Assembly (NCBI GenBank): GCA_900638155.1
Contig: LR134495.1
Location: 1,426,001-1,490,000, forward strand
Direction of reading: 5' to 3'
Source of the DNA: Mannheimia haemolytica
Lineage (GTDB): Bacteria; Pseudomonadota; Gammaproteobacteria; Enterobacterales; Pasteurellaceae
DNA: 64,000 nucleotides
Shown here: in pieces, positions 9,941 through 17,863 of the stretch
Layout of the letters: each line of letters begins with the position of its first letter
How positions within the stretch are numbered: position 1 is the stretch's first letter
The notes under the pieces: generated by a model
Database searches by the model: none
Seen by the model: only the letters and a program-made list of their open reading frames with translations
Told to the model about the DNA's origin: nothing
Translations under genes and position numbers: made by a program

Positions 9941-10159
9941 ATGTCAGTATCGGTGTTAGACCAATTAGAAGAAAAAATTAAACAAGCTGTTGAAACTATT
10001 CAATTACTTCAATTAGAAGTTGAAGAATTAAAAGGCAAAAACGATACAGCAAAACAAGAAAACGACACATTGCGTAATGAATATGAGCAATTAAAAGTGG
10101 AACAGCAAAATTTCCAAGATCGTTTACGTTCACTTTTAGGTCAAATCGACAACGTTTAA
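9941..10159 (+). CDS. zapB: cell-division factor ZapB
   Basis: A 72-residue, almost wholly coiled-coil protein with heptads from residue 3 to about 65 (LDQLEEKIKQAVETIQLL and onward). ZapB joins the Z ring through ZapA and links it to the chromosome terminus via MatP. Length is close to E. coli ZapB (81), and proximity to glpX matches the enterobacterial neighbourhood. The ribosome-binding site is AGAGGGAAT. A strong terminator follows at once. Confidence 0.9.
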   Translation: MSVSVLDQLEEKIKQAVETIQLLQLEVEELKGKNDTAKQENDTLRNEYEQLKVEQQNFQDRLRSLLGQIDNV

Positions 10160-10174
10160 TTCTATTTTCAACAC

Positions 10175-10206
10175 AAACGGCTAAATTTTTAGCCGTTTTT
10201 TATTTA
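10175..10206 (+). terminator. intrinsic terminator after zapB
   Basis: AAACGGCTA and TAGCCGTTT arms (from 10175 and to about 10198) around a short T-rich loop, followed by TTTTATTT. Confidence 0.85.
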
Positions 10207-10214
10207 TTCACGAT

Positions 10215-10796
10215 ATGGCAAAACTCTATTTTTACTACTCTTCAATGAATGCAGGGAAATCCACGACTCTGCTCCAATCATCTTACAATTACCAAGAACG
10301 TGGAATGAACACTTTAGTTTATACCGCTGCTATTGATGACCGTTTTGGTGTGGGCAAAGTCAGCTCACGCATTGGTATTTCACAAGAGGCACAACTATTT
10401 ACCTCAGACACTAATTTATTTGCAGAAATTAGTGCATTACACACAAGAAAAGCGTTACACTGTATCTTAATTGACGAAGCTCAATTTTTAACAAAGACAC
10501 AGGTTTATCAATTAAGCGATGTGGTCGATAAACTAAAAATTCCGGTGCTTTGTTACGGGCTACGCACCGATTTCCAAGCTGAATTATTTGAAGGCAGCAA
10601 ATATCTGTTAGCTTGGGCAGATGAGTTGGAAGAACTCAAGACCATCTGCGATTGTGGCAAAAAAGCCCATTTTGTCGTTCGATTAAATGAAAAAGGCGAG
10701 GCTATTAAAGATGGCGAACAAATTCAAATCGGCGGTAACGATAAATACCTCTCTGTCTGCCGTTATCATTACAAACAAAAGTTAGGTAAGCTATAA
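10215..10796 (+). CDS. tdk: thymidine kinase
   Basis: A 193-residue type II thymidine kinase that phosphorylates thymidine/deoxyuridine with ATP in pyrimidine salvage. The P-loop is in [12 protein letters not shown] near the N-terminus; the DEAQF motif carries the catalytic/magnesium acidic residues; the lasso domain has the zinc cysteines in TICDCGKKA and SVCRYHY. The start at 10215 lacks a strong Shine-Dalgarno sequence and follows the zapB terminator by about 10 nt, so some readthrough or a hidden promoter is likely. Confidence 0.95.
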   Translation: MAKLYFYYSSMNAGKSTTLLQSSYNYQERGMNTLVYTAAIDDRFGVGKVSSRIGISQEAQLFTSDTNLFAEISALHTRKALHCILIDEAQFLTKTQVYQLSDVVDKLKIPVLCYGLRTDFQAELFEGSKYLLAWADELEELKTICDCGKKAHFVVRLNEKGEAIKDGEQIQIGGNDKYLSVCRYHYKQKLGKL

Positions 10797-10807
10797 GCTA
10801 TGAAGAG

Positions 10808-10865
10808 CAAGCGGTTGAATTTTCGGGAATTTTTGCAAATTTTCCGCAAAATTTAACCGCTTGTT
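10808..10865. terminator. inverted pair of uptake signals acting as convergent terminator
   Basis: GCAAGCGGTTGAATTTT at 10807-10823 faces AAAATTTAACCGCTTGT at about 10848-10864. Two uptake-signal cores in opposite orientation make a stem-loop between the convergent tdk and maturase genes. A second GCAAA motif lies in the loop. Confidence 0.7.
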
Positions 10866-10884
10866 TGTGTTATTTACCTTTCTG

Positions 10885-12003
10885 TTATCTTCCTGCAAAC
10901 CGAATTTGCTCGCTCATCTGCCTCATCACACTGGAAGTTTCGGCAAAAAATTGTTGATAAGAAGGGCAAAGGTAGTTGTGGTTTTCGCCGCTTGCTTGGG
11001 GGACAATACGGTGTTTTGGACAGCCGCCGTGGCAGAGAATGCGGAATTTGCAGTTTAGGCAGGCTTGCGGGAGTTTTGCCTGTTTATTCCGACCGAATTG
11101 GCGTTGGGCAGGTGATGAAACAATGTCCTCCAGCGGTTGTTGGTTCAGGTTGCCTAGGTGGTAGTCGGGATAGACGAAATGGTCGCAACTGTACACGTCG
11201 CCACAGGCTTCCACCACCAGCGAGCTGCCACAGGTCGGGCGGAATACACAGTTGTTGGAGGGATAGCCTAGCCACTGCCCGAGCAGGTTATCAAACTCGA
11301 TCACAAAAATCTGCCCACGGTCAGGCAACCATTCGTGAAAGACATCGACTAAAAATTGCCCGTAGCCTTGGGGCGGGACGGAAAAGGATTGTAATTTCCC
11401 CTTGTGGCTTTCCACCACCGGAATAAACTGCATATAACGGCTGCCGAGGGCTTTGAGGGCTTGGTAGGTTTCTCTGCCACGTTGCCAATTGCGGTCGTTC
11501 ACCACCGTGAGGGTGTTAAATTCCACGCCAACCTCTTTCAATAAATCGACCGCACTTTTCACCCGTTCAAACGTCGGTTTACCGTTGGTAGAAATGCGGT
11601 AGCGGTCGTGAATGTCGCTCAATCCGTCAATGGATAAGCCCACCAGAAAATGATGCTCTTTGAGAAAGCTCGCCCACTGGCGGTTTAGAGCAATGCCGTT
11701 GGTTTGGATTGCATTGGTGATCTGCTTGCCGTTTGCAAATTTTTGCTGATATTTGACCGCTTGTTTGTAGAAATCTAAGCCCAGCAAGGTCGGCTCGCCC
11801 CCCTGCCACACAAAATCCACCCGTTGGCTTTGGTTGGCTTCGATGTAATGGCGAATGTAGTTTTGCAGCGTTTCATCGTTCATAAACTGCGATTTTTCCG
11901 GCGGAATGGTCTGTTCCTTGCTCAGATAAAAACAGTACTCACACTGAATATTACAGTGAAAGCTACTGGGTTTTGCCATTAAGTGGAAGTAGGTGGTGGT
12001 CAT
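10885..12003 (-). CDS. anaerobic sulfatase-maturating radical SAM enzyme (anSME)
   Basis: A 372-residue iron-sulfur enzyme that oxidises the active-site Cys (or Ser) of sulfatases to formylglycine. The radical-SAM motif CX3CX2C is at Cys17, Cys21 and Cys24 (HCNIQCEYC), followed by WQGGEPTLLG. The C-terminal SPASM region has the auxiliary-cluster cysteines CVFRPTC, EACGDVYSC, CLNCKFRILCHGGC and YLCPSY. It lies directly downstream of a Cys-type sulfatase gene on the same strand, so that sulfatase is its obvious substrate. Base composition is more GC-rich than the flanking housekeeping genes. Confidence 0.93.
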   Translation of the reverse strand: MTTTYFHLMAKPSSFHCNIQCEYCFYLSKEQTIPPEKSQFMNDETLQNYIRHYIEANQSQRVDFVWQGGEPTLLGLDFYKQAVKYQQKFANGKQITNAIQTNGIALNRQWASFLKEHHFLVGLSIDGLSDIHDRYRISTNGKPTFERVKSAVDLLKEVGVEFNTLTVVNDRNWQRGRETYQALKALGSRYMQFIPVVESHKGKLQSFSVPPQGYGQFLVDVFHEWLPDRGQIFVIEFDNLLGQWLGYPSNNCVFRPTCGSSLVVEACGDVYSCDHFVYPDYHLGNLNQQPLEDIVSSPAQRQFGRNKQAKLPQACLNCKFRILCHGGCPKHRIVPQASGENHNYLCPSYQQFFAETSSVMRQMSEQIRFAGR

Positions 12004-12026
12004 AGATGTCTAAATTACATTAAAAA

Positions 12027-12202
12027 AGTTCCCCTCTTTAGCAAAGAGGGGTTAGGGGAGATTTGGCAGCAGTAATTAACGAAGTGAGAGAATGAATAAT
12101 ACCTTGAAAAAAATCTCTGTTTTCTTTCTTATTTCAATGACTTTCTTCGCCTATCTCTTCTGCCAAATCTCCCCCTGCCCCTCTTTGCTAAAGAGGGGAG
12201 CT
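12027..12202. repeat. MITE-like element: about 45-bp nested inverted repeats
   Basis: The left arm (12027-12070) and right arm (about 12159-12202) are near-perfect reverse complements of about 44 bp. Each has a palindrome, CCCCTCTTT-GCAAAGAGGGG, followed by a (G)GGGGAGATTTGGCAG block. The roughly 88-bp centre is AT-rich and unrelated. It fills most of the gap between maturase and sulfatase. No clear target-site duplication is seen. Structure suggests a miniature, transposase-less element or a REP-like unit. Confidence 0.7.
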
Positions 12203-12239
12203 TATTTATCAGGTAATCATCATTTTACTGATTTATCAA

Positions 12240-13688
12240 CTAAATCTCATCAATAATCCGATACACCCAATTTTCCAGTGGGTCGTTGAGGCGTTTCATT
12301 TCCTGTCGCATTTCTTCCAACATCTCTTTTTTCACGGCTCGGTATGCTTCGTCATAAAAGAGGTTGTGCATCTCTTCGGGGTCTTTTCTGACATCGTAGA
12401 GTTCGCAGCGGTCGGTGGCGTTGAAGACCAATTTGTAATCCTTACGCCGCCACATACGCTGTTCAAAATAGACAAAATGCCCTGCCAGTTGGCACAACAA
12501 GCCTTTGCGGTCGTTGTTTTGGCTTTGTCTCGTTATCGGCAGAATGCTCTCGCCTTGGAAAGCGGTCGGGATCGGTTGATTTGCCACATCATACACGGTG
12601 GAGGTGAGATCGTGCAAATACACGAGGTTATCGTCCACTTCGTTCACCCTTGTGGAGTGCGGATCTTTGATAATCAGCGGAATGTTGTAGGTGGTTTCAA
12701 ACATAAACTCGCCTTTTTCGATCATCTTATGCGCACCCATCGCATCACCGTGGTCGGCAGTGGCAACGAGGAAGGTGTTTTCATAGAGGTTGTTCTCTTC
12801 CAAGAAACGGAACAGCTCGCCAATGGCATCATCAATCAGCGTGATGTAGCCCCAGAATTTAGAAATCACCTCTTTCCAGCGTTCTTCACTCGCCTCCCAC
12901 ATTCCCCACATTTGTGAAATGGTGCGGAAGTGGTTCGGTTTGCCCTCAAGCGGCTTGAAGAAACTCTCGTCCAGCACCACTTGGCTTGGGTCATACATTG
13001 AATAATACGGCTCCGGCACCACGCACGGGGTGTGTGGGCCCCAGAAGTTGATCCACGCAAAGAACGGTTTTTTCTCATCAAGGGAGGCTTGAATGTATTT
13101 TTTCGCCTCGTCAATGATAAACCACTCTATCGTCTGCTCACTGGTGCCGGAAAGCAAGCCACAGAGTTCCTGTACACGCAGGTGCGGATTGTCGCCAAAA
13201 TAGGCTCGGCTGACTTCGGGTGCATCATAGCCTTTTTCCGCCAACCATTCACGGTAGCGGTTGGAGTGCGTTGGCGGCTGATTGAACACGAGGTTTTTAT
13301 ACACTTGGCTCCCCGGATAGCCATAGCCGTCAAAGTTATGACCGGCAATGCCATAATCTTCGGGAACGGATTTTGTGCCAACGTGCCATTTGCCGATCAC
13401 AAAGGAGTTATAGCCCTCCACGCCGGCAATGTTGGGGTTTTGTTGTGGAATTTCGCCTGTGCCGCCTTTTTCACCGTTTTTGATAATCCCGTGGCTGGAT
13501 GGCATTAAGCCGGTAAACAGCGAGGTGCGAGCCGGCCCACAGACCGAAGCCGGCGTGAAGGCATTGTTAAACCGAATGCCGTCTTTCGCCAAGCGATCCA
13601 AATTCGGGGTTTTCACCACCTGATGCCCGTAAGTACCGAGCATATCTTTACGCACTTGATCTAACAAAATATAGATGATGTTATTCAT
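12240..13688 (-). CDS. type I sulfatase, cytoplasmic (formylglycine-dependent)
   Basis: A 482-residue member of the alkaline-phosphatase/sulfatase superfamily that hydrolyses sulfate esters; it resembles E. coli YidJ. The modified Cys is Cys50 in SVCGPARTSLFTG (CxPxR). Other active-site residues are Asp10 (YILLDQV), Lys100/His102 (GKWHVG), His219 (WGPHTP), Asp312/His313 (TADHGD) and Lys321. There is no signal peptide, so it should act in the cytoplasm on an imported sulfated compound. The ribosome-binding site is AAAGAGGTC. It lies between a symporter gene and the maturase. The exact substrate is unknown. Confidence 0.92.
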   Translation of the reverse strand: MNNIIYILLDQVRKDMLGTYGHQVVKTPNLDRLAKDGIRFNNAFTPASVCGPARTSLFTGLMPSSHGIIKNGEKGGTGEIPQQNPNIAGVEGYNSFVIGKWHVGTKSVPEDYGIAGHNFDGYGYPGSQVYKNLVFNQPPTHSNRYREWLAEKGYDAPEVSRAYFGDNPHLRVQELCGLLSGTSEQTIEWFIIDEAKKYIQASLDEKKPFFAWINFWGPHTPCVVPEPYYSMYDPSQVVLDESFFKPLEGKPNHFRTISQMWGMWEASEERWKEVISKFWGYITLIDDAIGELFRFLEENNLYENTFLVATADHGDAMGAHKMIEKGEFMFETTYNIPLIIKDPHSTRVNEVDDNLVYLHDLTSTVYDVANQPIPTAFQGESILPITRQSQNNDRKGLLCQLAGHFVYFEQRMWRRKDYKLVFNATDRCELYDVRKDPEEMHNLFYDEAYRAVKKEMLEEMRQEMKRLNDPLENWVYRIIDEI

Positions 13689-13711
13689 AAATGACCTCTT
13701 TGTTAGAAATG

Positions 13712-13767
13712 GGTAGGGTGGACGTTAGTCCACGCTGATGATGTCGTGGGCTTACGCCCACCCTACC
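13712..13767. repeat. 56-bp nested palindromic repeat
   Basis: Outer arms GGTAGGGTGG (13712-13721) and CCACCCTACC (13758-13767) enclose two small palindromes, GTGGACGTTAGTCCAC and GTGGGCTTACGCCCAC. It occupies the gap between symporter and sulfatase. The form is that of a REP/small intergenic palindrome; in RNA it would fold tightly and could adjust the ratio of the two products. Confidence 0.65.
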
Positions 13768-13773
13768 TAATGA

Positions 13774-15471
13774 CTAATTCACCGCCTTTTTACCTTTACA
13801 TTTTGCAAAAAACACGACACAAACCACCGCTTGTAGCACCGCATACACCGCCAGCACCATTGCCGGATTGCCGTCTGGCGAGGCTAAGCCGAGCGGAGAG
13901 AGGAATGCGTATAGCGTGAATAAGCCCAGTACGATAGAAGCCACTGCCAGTGGGGCGTATTCCCAGCTGGTTAAGTCCACATTGGCATGGTTGATTTTGT
14001 TGTCTTCGTACGGAGTCGCACGTTTTAAGAAAGTGCCTAAAATCAGCATTAACGCCACATCGAACACGAACAAGCCGGCTTGCACATACACAAAGTTGAT
14101 TTTGACATCAAACACCCAAACAATGCAGAAGTAGAGAATAACGTGTGCGAGCAAGGCAATGCGTGCCGCTTTTCCTGAAACAGTTTTGTTGAATAACCCC
14201 ACCGCAAATAATGCCACAATCGGAATGTTCACAAAACCGGCGAAGCGTTTGGTTAGTAAGAAAATACCGTCTGTGCCGAACATCAGTAACGGCCCGAAGA
14301 TCATTGTAATCACCGCCATTACCGCAGAAACTTTTTTCGCATAGCTGATGAGTTCTGCATCAGAGAACTGTTTTTTGCTGATAGACGGTAGTAAGTCTTT
14401 ACAGTAAATGGTTGCCGCTGAGTTTAAGAAGGAGTTGAAGGTACTCAAAATCGCCCCGAACAATGCGGCAATAAAGAAGCCTTGTAGCACGGTTGGGAAA
14501 GTTTTATTCACCAATTCAGGGTAAGACACGTCAATCGGTTTCAAGCCCTCGCCTAAAATGTGGAAGCTGAGTAAGCCCGGTAAGTTTAAGATAAGCGGTA
14601 GCAATAATAGGAACAGTGCCGCAATTAAGATCCCTTTTTGACCGGCTTTTAAGTCTCTCGCCCCTAAAGCCCGTTGCACAATGGCTTGGTTGGTCGTCCA
14701 GTAGAAGAAATGCACCACCATAATACCGGTGAAAATAGTCGGCCACGGCACAGCATCGGTGGCACTGCCCACTGCATTCCATTTTTCAACGTGAGTGGTG
14801 GTGATGATTTTCACCCCTTCCGCCATACTGCCGTTGCCTAAATAGATGAGTGCAAACACCGGCACTAATAATGCCCCGATGACTAACAAGACCGCATTCC
14901 AAGTGTCTGACACCGCCACCGCTTTTAAGCCGCCGAAGATCGCATAAATCGCCCCAACTACGCCAATCGCAATCACCGTGTAGGTAATCGCCGCCCCATA
15001 GCTTAAGCCGAAGGCAGTTTCAAGGTTGAAGATTTTATTGAAGGCAATCGCACCGGTGTAAAGTGCGGTCGGAATGACGATGAAAAGATAGAACACCAAG
15101 AACAAGCCCGACATAATCAAACGGGTTTGGCGGTCGAAACGGTTTTCAAAGAACTCCGGAATGGTGGTATAACCGTTACGGATATATTTCGGCAACAGAT
15201 AAAGTGCCAAGAAGCAAAGCGGGATCACCGCCGGCACAGTCCACGCAATAATCGAGAAATTACCGGCATAAGAGTTGGCATTCACGCCGATAAGTTGCTC
15301 GGTAGAAAGCGAGGTTAAGACCATTGAACAGCCGATAACCGTAGCACTCAAGCCACGCCCTGCCAAGAAATAACCTTTAGATGTCGAAAGATCGTCATTT
15401 CTGGTTTTTTGCCAGGATATATACCCGACTAGTCCAGTCACAACCAGAAAAGTAATTATTGTTAATAACAT
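13774..15471 (-). CDS. sodium:solute symporter (SSS/SLC5 family, YidK-like)
   Basis: A 565-residue inner-membrane transporter with about 14 hydrophobic segments. The N-terminal [20 protein letters not shown] and [15 protein letters not shown] segments are typical of the sugar-type SSS branch and closely recall E. coli YidK, which also sits beside a sulfatase gene (yidJ). It should import an organic solute with sodium, here plausibly the sulfated substrate of the downstream sulfatase. The frame is open to a GTG at 15480, but the ATG at 15471 is at ideal distance from GAGGTG. A CRP-like site lies about 106 nt upstream. Confidence 0.9.
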   Translation of the reverse strand: MLLTIITFLVVTGLVGYISWQKTRNDDLSTSKGYFLAGRGLSATVIGCSMVLTSLSTEQLIGVNANSYAGNFSIIAWTVPAVIPLCFLALYLLPKYIRNGYTTIPEFFENRFDRQTRLIMSGLFLVFYLFIVIPTALYTGAIAFNKIFNLETAFGLSYGAAITYTVIAIGVVGAIYAIFGGLKAVAVSDTWNAVLLVIGALLVPVFALIYLGNGSMAEGVKIITTTHVEKWNAVGSATDAVPWPTIFTGIMVVHFFYWTTNQAIVQRALGARDLKAGQKGILIAALFLLLLPLILNLPGLLSFHILGEGLKPIDVSYPELVNKTFPTVLQGFFIAALFGAILSTFNSFLNSAATIYCKDLLPSISKKQFSDAELISYAKKVSAVMAVITMIFGPLLMFGTDGIFLLTKRFAGFVNIPIVALFAVGLFNKTVSGKAARIALLAHVILYFCIVWVFDVKINFVYVQAGLFVFDVALMLILGTFLKRATPYEDNKINHANVDLTSWEYAPLAVASIVLGLFTLYAFLSPLGLASPDGNPAMVLAVYAVLQAVVCVVFFAKCKGKKAVN

Positions 15472-15576
15472 ATTCTTCACCTCAATATGACTATATTAAT
15501 GACATATCCCATTAGAGACAGGAATAGCATAAATCTTATTTTTAACGATAGAATATGATGTTTGTCATAATAGATA

Positions 15577-15592
15577 TGTGATGGTGATCACA
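15577..15592. promoter_or_regulatory. CRP/FNR-family operator upstream of the symporter gene
   Basis: Perfect palindrome TGTGATGGTGATCACA: TGTGA-N6-TCACA, the CRP consensus, which also contains TGAT-N4-ATCA. Its centre is about 113 nt from the symporter start, suitable for class I activation. The related palindrome at 16198 raises the alternative that the local Crp/Fnr-type regulator binds here. Confidence 0.65.
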
Positions 15593-15614
15593 ACTATGAA
15601 TAATTTATGACAAT

Positions 15615-16166
15615 TTAACTGATTTTCTTTAATTCCCGCCGTAACCGAATTGCCGTTTCGGTTTCACAACCTGCAAATTCAGCTATTTCACGGTTAGTCC
15701 AGTGATAATTGGGGTAACGTTGATGTAAATAATGGATACTGTTCATTACCCGCTCTTGCGTTTTTTGGTAGGACACCATCGATAAACGATGTTCTGCATC
15801 TTGTAATTCTGTAGAGAGTTGTTTTAACAGAGGAATAATTAAGGCAGAATTGTTTGCCCAAAAATCCATAAAATTTAATGGGGTAATTCGTATCAGTTCT
15901 GCCGGCTGCAAAACTCGGGCTGAACAATGGTAAGTGCTGTTACCAAAAAAGGTCCGAAAACCAAAGTAATCACAGGCTTTATAAACCCTTACCAAGCTCT
16001 CTTTGCCATTTTCCAGCATATGATACAGCCCTATCAAGCCACTCTTTAAAAAATAAAATTCTCTGGCGTGATAACCCTGAGAATAAATGACGACTCCTTT
16101 TTCTAGATCAGACATTACACTTAATTGGCAAGACATCAATTGTTCGGGGGTTGGCATATTGTTCAT
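15615..16166 (-). CDS. Crp/Fnr-family transcriptional regulator
   Basis: A 183-residue regulator, shorter than CRP (210). Residues about 15-110 form a cyclic-nucleotide-binding-like beta barrel (EKGVVIYSQGYHAREFYFLK). The dimerisation helix follows, and a C-terminal winged HTH (NYHWTNREIAEFAGCETETA) carries the recognition helix with Glu and Arg in the ETxxR register used by FNR and CRP to read TGA. The FNR cysteine pattern is absent and the cAMP-binding residues are not obvious, so the signal is unknown. AAGGAT precedes the start. It is divergent from the TauE/SafE gene. Confidence 0.85.
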   Translation of the reverse strand: MNNMPTPEQLMSCQLSVMSDLEKGVVIYSQGYHAREFYFLKSGLIGLYHMLENGKESLVRVYKACDYFGFRTFFGNSTYHCSARVLQPAELIRITPLNFMDFWANNSALIIPLLKQLSTELQDAEHRLSMVSYQKTQERVMNSIHYLHQRYPNYHWTNREIAEFAGCETETAIRLRRELKKIS

Positions 16167-16197
16167 TGATTATCCTTATTATTTTATTTTTGCCATA

Positions 16198-16213
16198 TAT
16201 GATTGCGATCATA
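16198..16213. promoter_or_regulatory. palindromic operator between regulator and TauE/SafE gene
   Basis: Perfect palindrome TATGATTGCGATCATA (TGAT-N4-ATCA core, FNR-like spacing), 32 nt from the regulator start and 52 nt from the TauE/SafE start. It resembles the site at 15577-15592, so autoregulation and control of both flanking units by the local regulator is plausible. Confidence 0.5.
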
Positions 16214-16264
16214 ATCCTTTATTTAGAAAATTTTGCATACTTATCGCACTTTAGGAGATGGATT

Positions 16265-17074
16265 ATGACAATGGCCGTGATAATTATTTTGATCATTTGT
16301 GGTGTTGTAGTCAATATCACTTCTGCACTATTTGGGATTGGCGGGGGTGTTTTAATGATGCCGATTTTACATTCACTGTTTCCTGAACTGCCTCTCCAAG
16401 TGATTTCCGCCTGCTCTCTTACCATTGTGATTGGTTCAGCCACTATCAATTTATGCTTATTCCACCATCAACAGATAAAAATCAATCGAAAAAATGTGTT
16501 GATTTGGTCACTTGCGATGATGTTAGGCGTACAAATTGGGTTTGAGCTCAGTTTTCTTTTCTCTGATAACAGCATTATTGCTATCTTTATGCTAACCCTG
16601 CTGACACTTTCATTTAAAACCCTATTTCACAAACCAAGAGTTAAAGCAATAGTACCACCTAAACCAAAAGAAGCAGTATCTAATGCCACAATGTGCAGTT
16701 TAGGCGGTTTAATTGCAGGTATTACCGGCATTGGCGGCGGTTCAATTATGGCCCCGATTGTCACGCAAATACGCTCGGTTTCACCGAAACAGGTTGCAGT
16801 TTATACTAACTATATGATGGTGATTGGCGGAATCGGCAATTTATATGGCTACTTATCCCGCCCTTTTATGTTAGATTCAACGCTAGCGACTTGGCAAATC
16901 GGCTATGTGAATTTTGCGATTGTCGGCATTGTGGTAATGAGTTCGCTTTTTACGGTCTATTTTTCAATGAAATTGCGCAATATTTTAAGCCCCGAATTAA
17001 CCACGAAGCTACTAGGTATGATCTTATTTGGCATTGCTTGTTATACGGGGTTCTTGCAATACTTCTTTATTTAG
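16265..17074 (+). CDS. TauE/SafE-family membrane exporter
   Basis: A 269-residue inner-membrane protein with about eight hydrophobic segments and the two glycine-rich repeats typical of TauE/SafE: FGIGGGVLMMPIL near residue 25 and AGITGIGGGSIMAPIV near 150. Family members are thought to move sulfite, sulfonates or related organic anions out of the cell. Beside a sulfatase cassette, export of sulfate, sulfite or a sulfonate is an attractive inference. Start 16265 follows TTAGGAGATGG; the longer frame upstream overlaps the regulator promoter and lacks a ribosome-binding site. Confidence 0.85.
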   Translation: MTMAVIIILIICGVVVNITSALFGIGGGVLMMPILHSLFPELPLQVISACSLTIVIGSATINLCLFHHQQIKINRKNVLIWSLAMMLGVQIGFELSFLFSDNSIIAIFMLTLLTLSFKTLFHKPRVKAIVPPKPKEAVSNATMCSLGGLIAGITGIGGGSIMAPIVTQIRSVSPKQVAVYTNYMMVIGGIGNLYGYLSRPFMLDSTLATWQIGYVNFAIVGIVVMSSLFTVYFSMKLRNILSPELTTKLLGMILFGIACYTGFLQYFFI

Positions 17075-17088
17075 CAAAAAGCGTAGTG

Positions 17089-17781
17089 TTATTGCTTATG
17101 CGGCAATTTTTCCCAAGTGACTTCATTACGCAAATACACCGGTTCTATTTCAAGGGCAGATAGAGTATTCCCTTTTAGGATTTCAGTTTCAGCAATCGAA
17201 AGCATATATCGACTGGAAGGCAAAGTGATATCGCTAATAACAAGCGGTAGATTTTGCTCAGAAAATTGCAAATATGCCGCCCAACCTGTGCCAACCACCA
17301 CAGTCTCTTCACTTACTTGAAATTGGCCTATTACAGCTTCGGGCGAACAGACTTGTTCAGCCACTACTTCATTCCATTCTGCACCCTTTCGTTCAAATTG
17401 AGCAAAGTAAACTTCATTCATTCGGGCATCAATTAAGGCAATTACCTTTGTTGCCCCTAATTTTTGATATGCCTCTTCTGCCATTGCTTTTAAGTTAGAA
17501 ACGGCTACCACCGGCAAATTCGCACCCATTGCCAACCCTTGTGCCACACTTACACCTACCCTCACGCCGGTAAAACTGCCCGGTCCACGTCCGAATACTA
17601 AATAATTTACTTCTTTGAGTTCGATATTGGCTTGATTAAGTAATTCATCTACCATCGGCAAAATACGTTGAGTATGGGAACGAGGGCTGATTTCTTCTAA
17701 GAAAGTGATATTTCCGTTATGCTGTAACGCTACAGAGCAAGCCTCTGTGGCAGTATCTAAAGCAAGAATAGTAGATTTCAT
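17089..17781 (-). CDS. tsaB: tRNA N6-threonylcarbamoyladenosine synthesis protein TsaB
   Basis: A 230-residue ASKHA-fold protein that partners TsaD and TsaE to make t6A37 in ANN-decoding tRNAs. The N-terminus STILALDTATEACSVAL and the segment VFGRGPGSFTGVRVGVSVAQGL are diagnostic. Length equals E. coli TsaB (231). Two adjacent ATGs (17784 and 17781) are possible and the ribosome-binding site is weak; the second is given. It is convergent with the TauE/SafE gene and separated from the upstream DAHP synthase gene by a terminator. The substrate tRNA-Ile2 is also encoded in this window. Confidence 0.94.
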   Translation of the reverse strand: MKSTILALDTATEACSVALQHNGNITFLEEISPRSHTQRILPMVDELLNQANIELKEVNYLVFGRGPGSFTGVRVGVSVAQGLAMGANLPVVAVSNLKAMAEEAYQKLGATKVIALIDARMNEVYFAQFERKGAEWNEVVAEQVCSPEAVIGQFQVSEETVVVGTGWAAYLQFSEQNLPLVISDITLPSSRYMLSIAETEILKGNTLSALEIEPVYLRNEVTWEKLPHKQ

Positions 17782-17825
17782 CATATTTTTAGTTTGAACA
17801 AATTGAATTTGCTTTAAGGTTAAAC

Positions 17826-17852
17826 AAAGAAAAGGCGAATTGTATTCGCCCT
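17826..17852 (-). terminator. intrinsic terminator after the DAHP synthase gene
   Basis: GGCGAAT (17834-17840) and ATTCGCC (17844-17850). On the minus strand the stem is followed by TTTTCTTTG. Confidence 0.75.
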
Positions 17853-17863
17853 CAATGAAAAGA

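Noticed and set aside
10976..11426. Plus-strand frames of up to 144 codons inside the anSME gene
   Set aside because: They are Arg/Gly/Cys-rich shadows of a GC-rich gene on the other strand, with no ribosome-binding site or recognisable domain.
12366..13508. Two plus-strand frames of 158 and 183 codons inside the sulfatase gene
   Set aside because: They are complementary shadows of the sulfatase. The sulfatase motifs are intact on the minus strand and the shadows have no family match.
15615..16166. The regulator as FNR itself
   Set aside because: It lacks the four cluster cysteines in the FNR arrangement and is too short.
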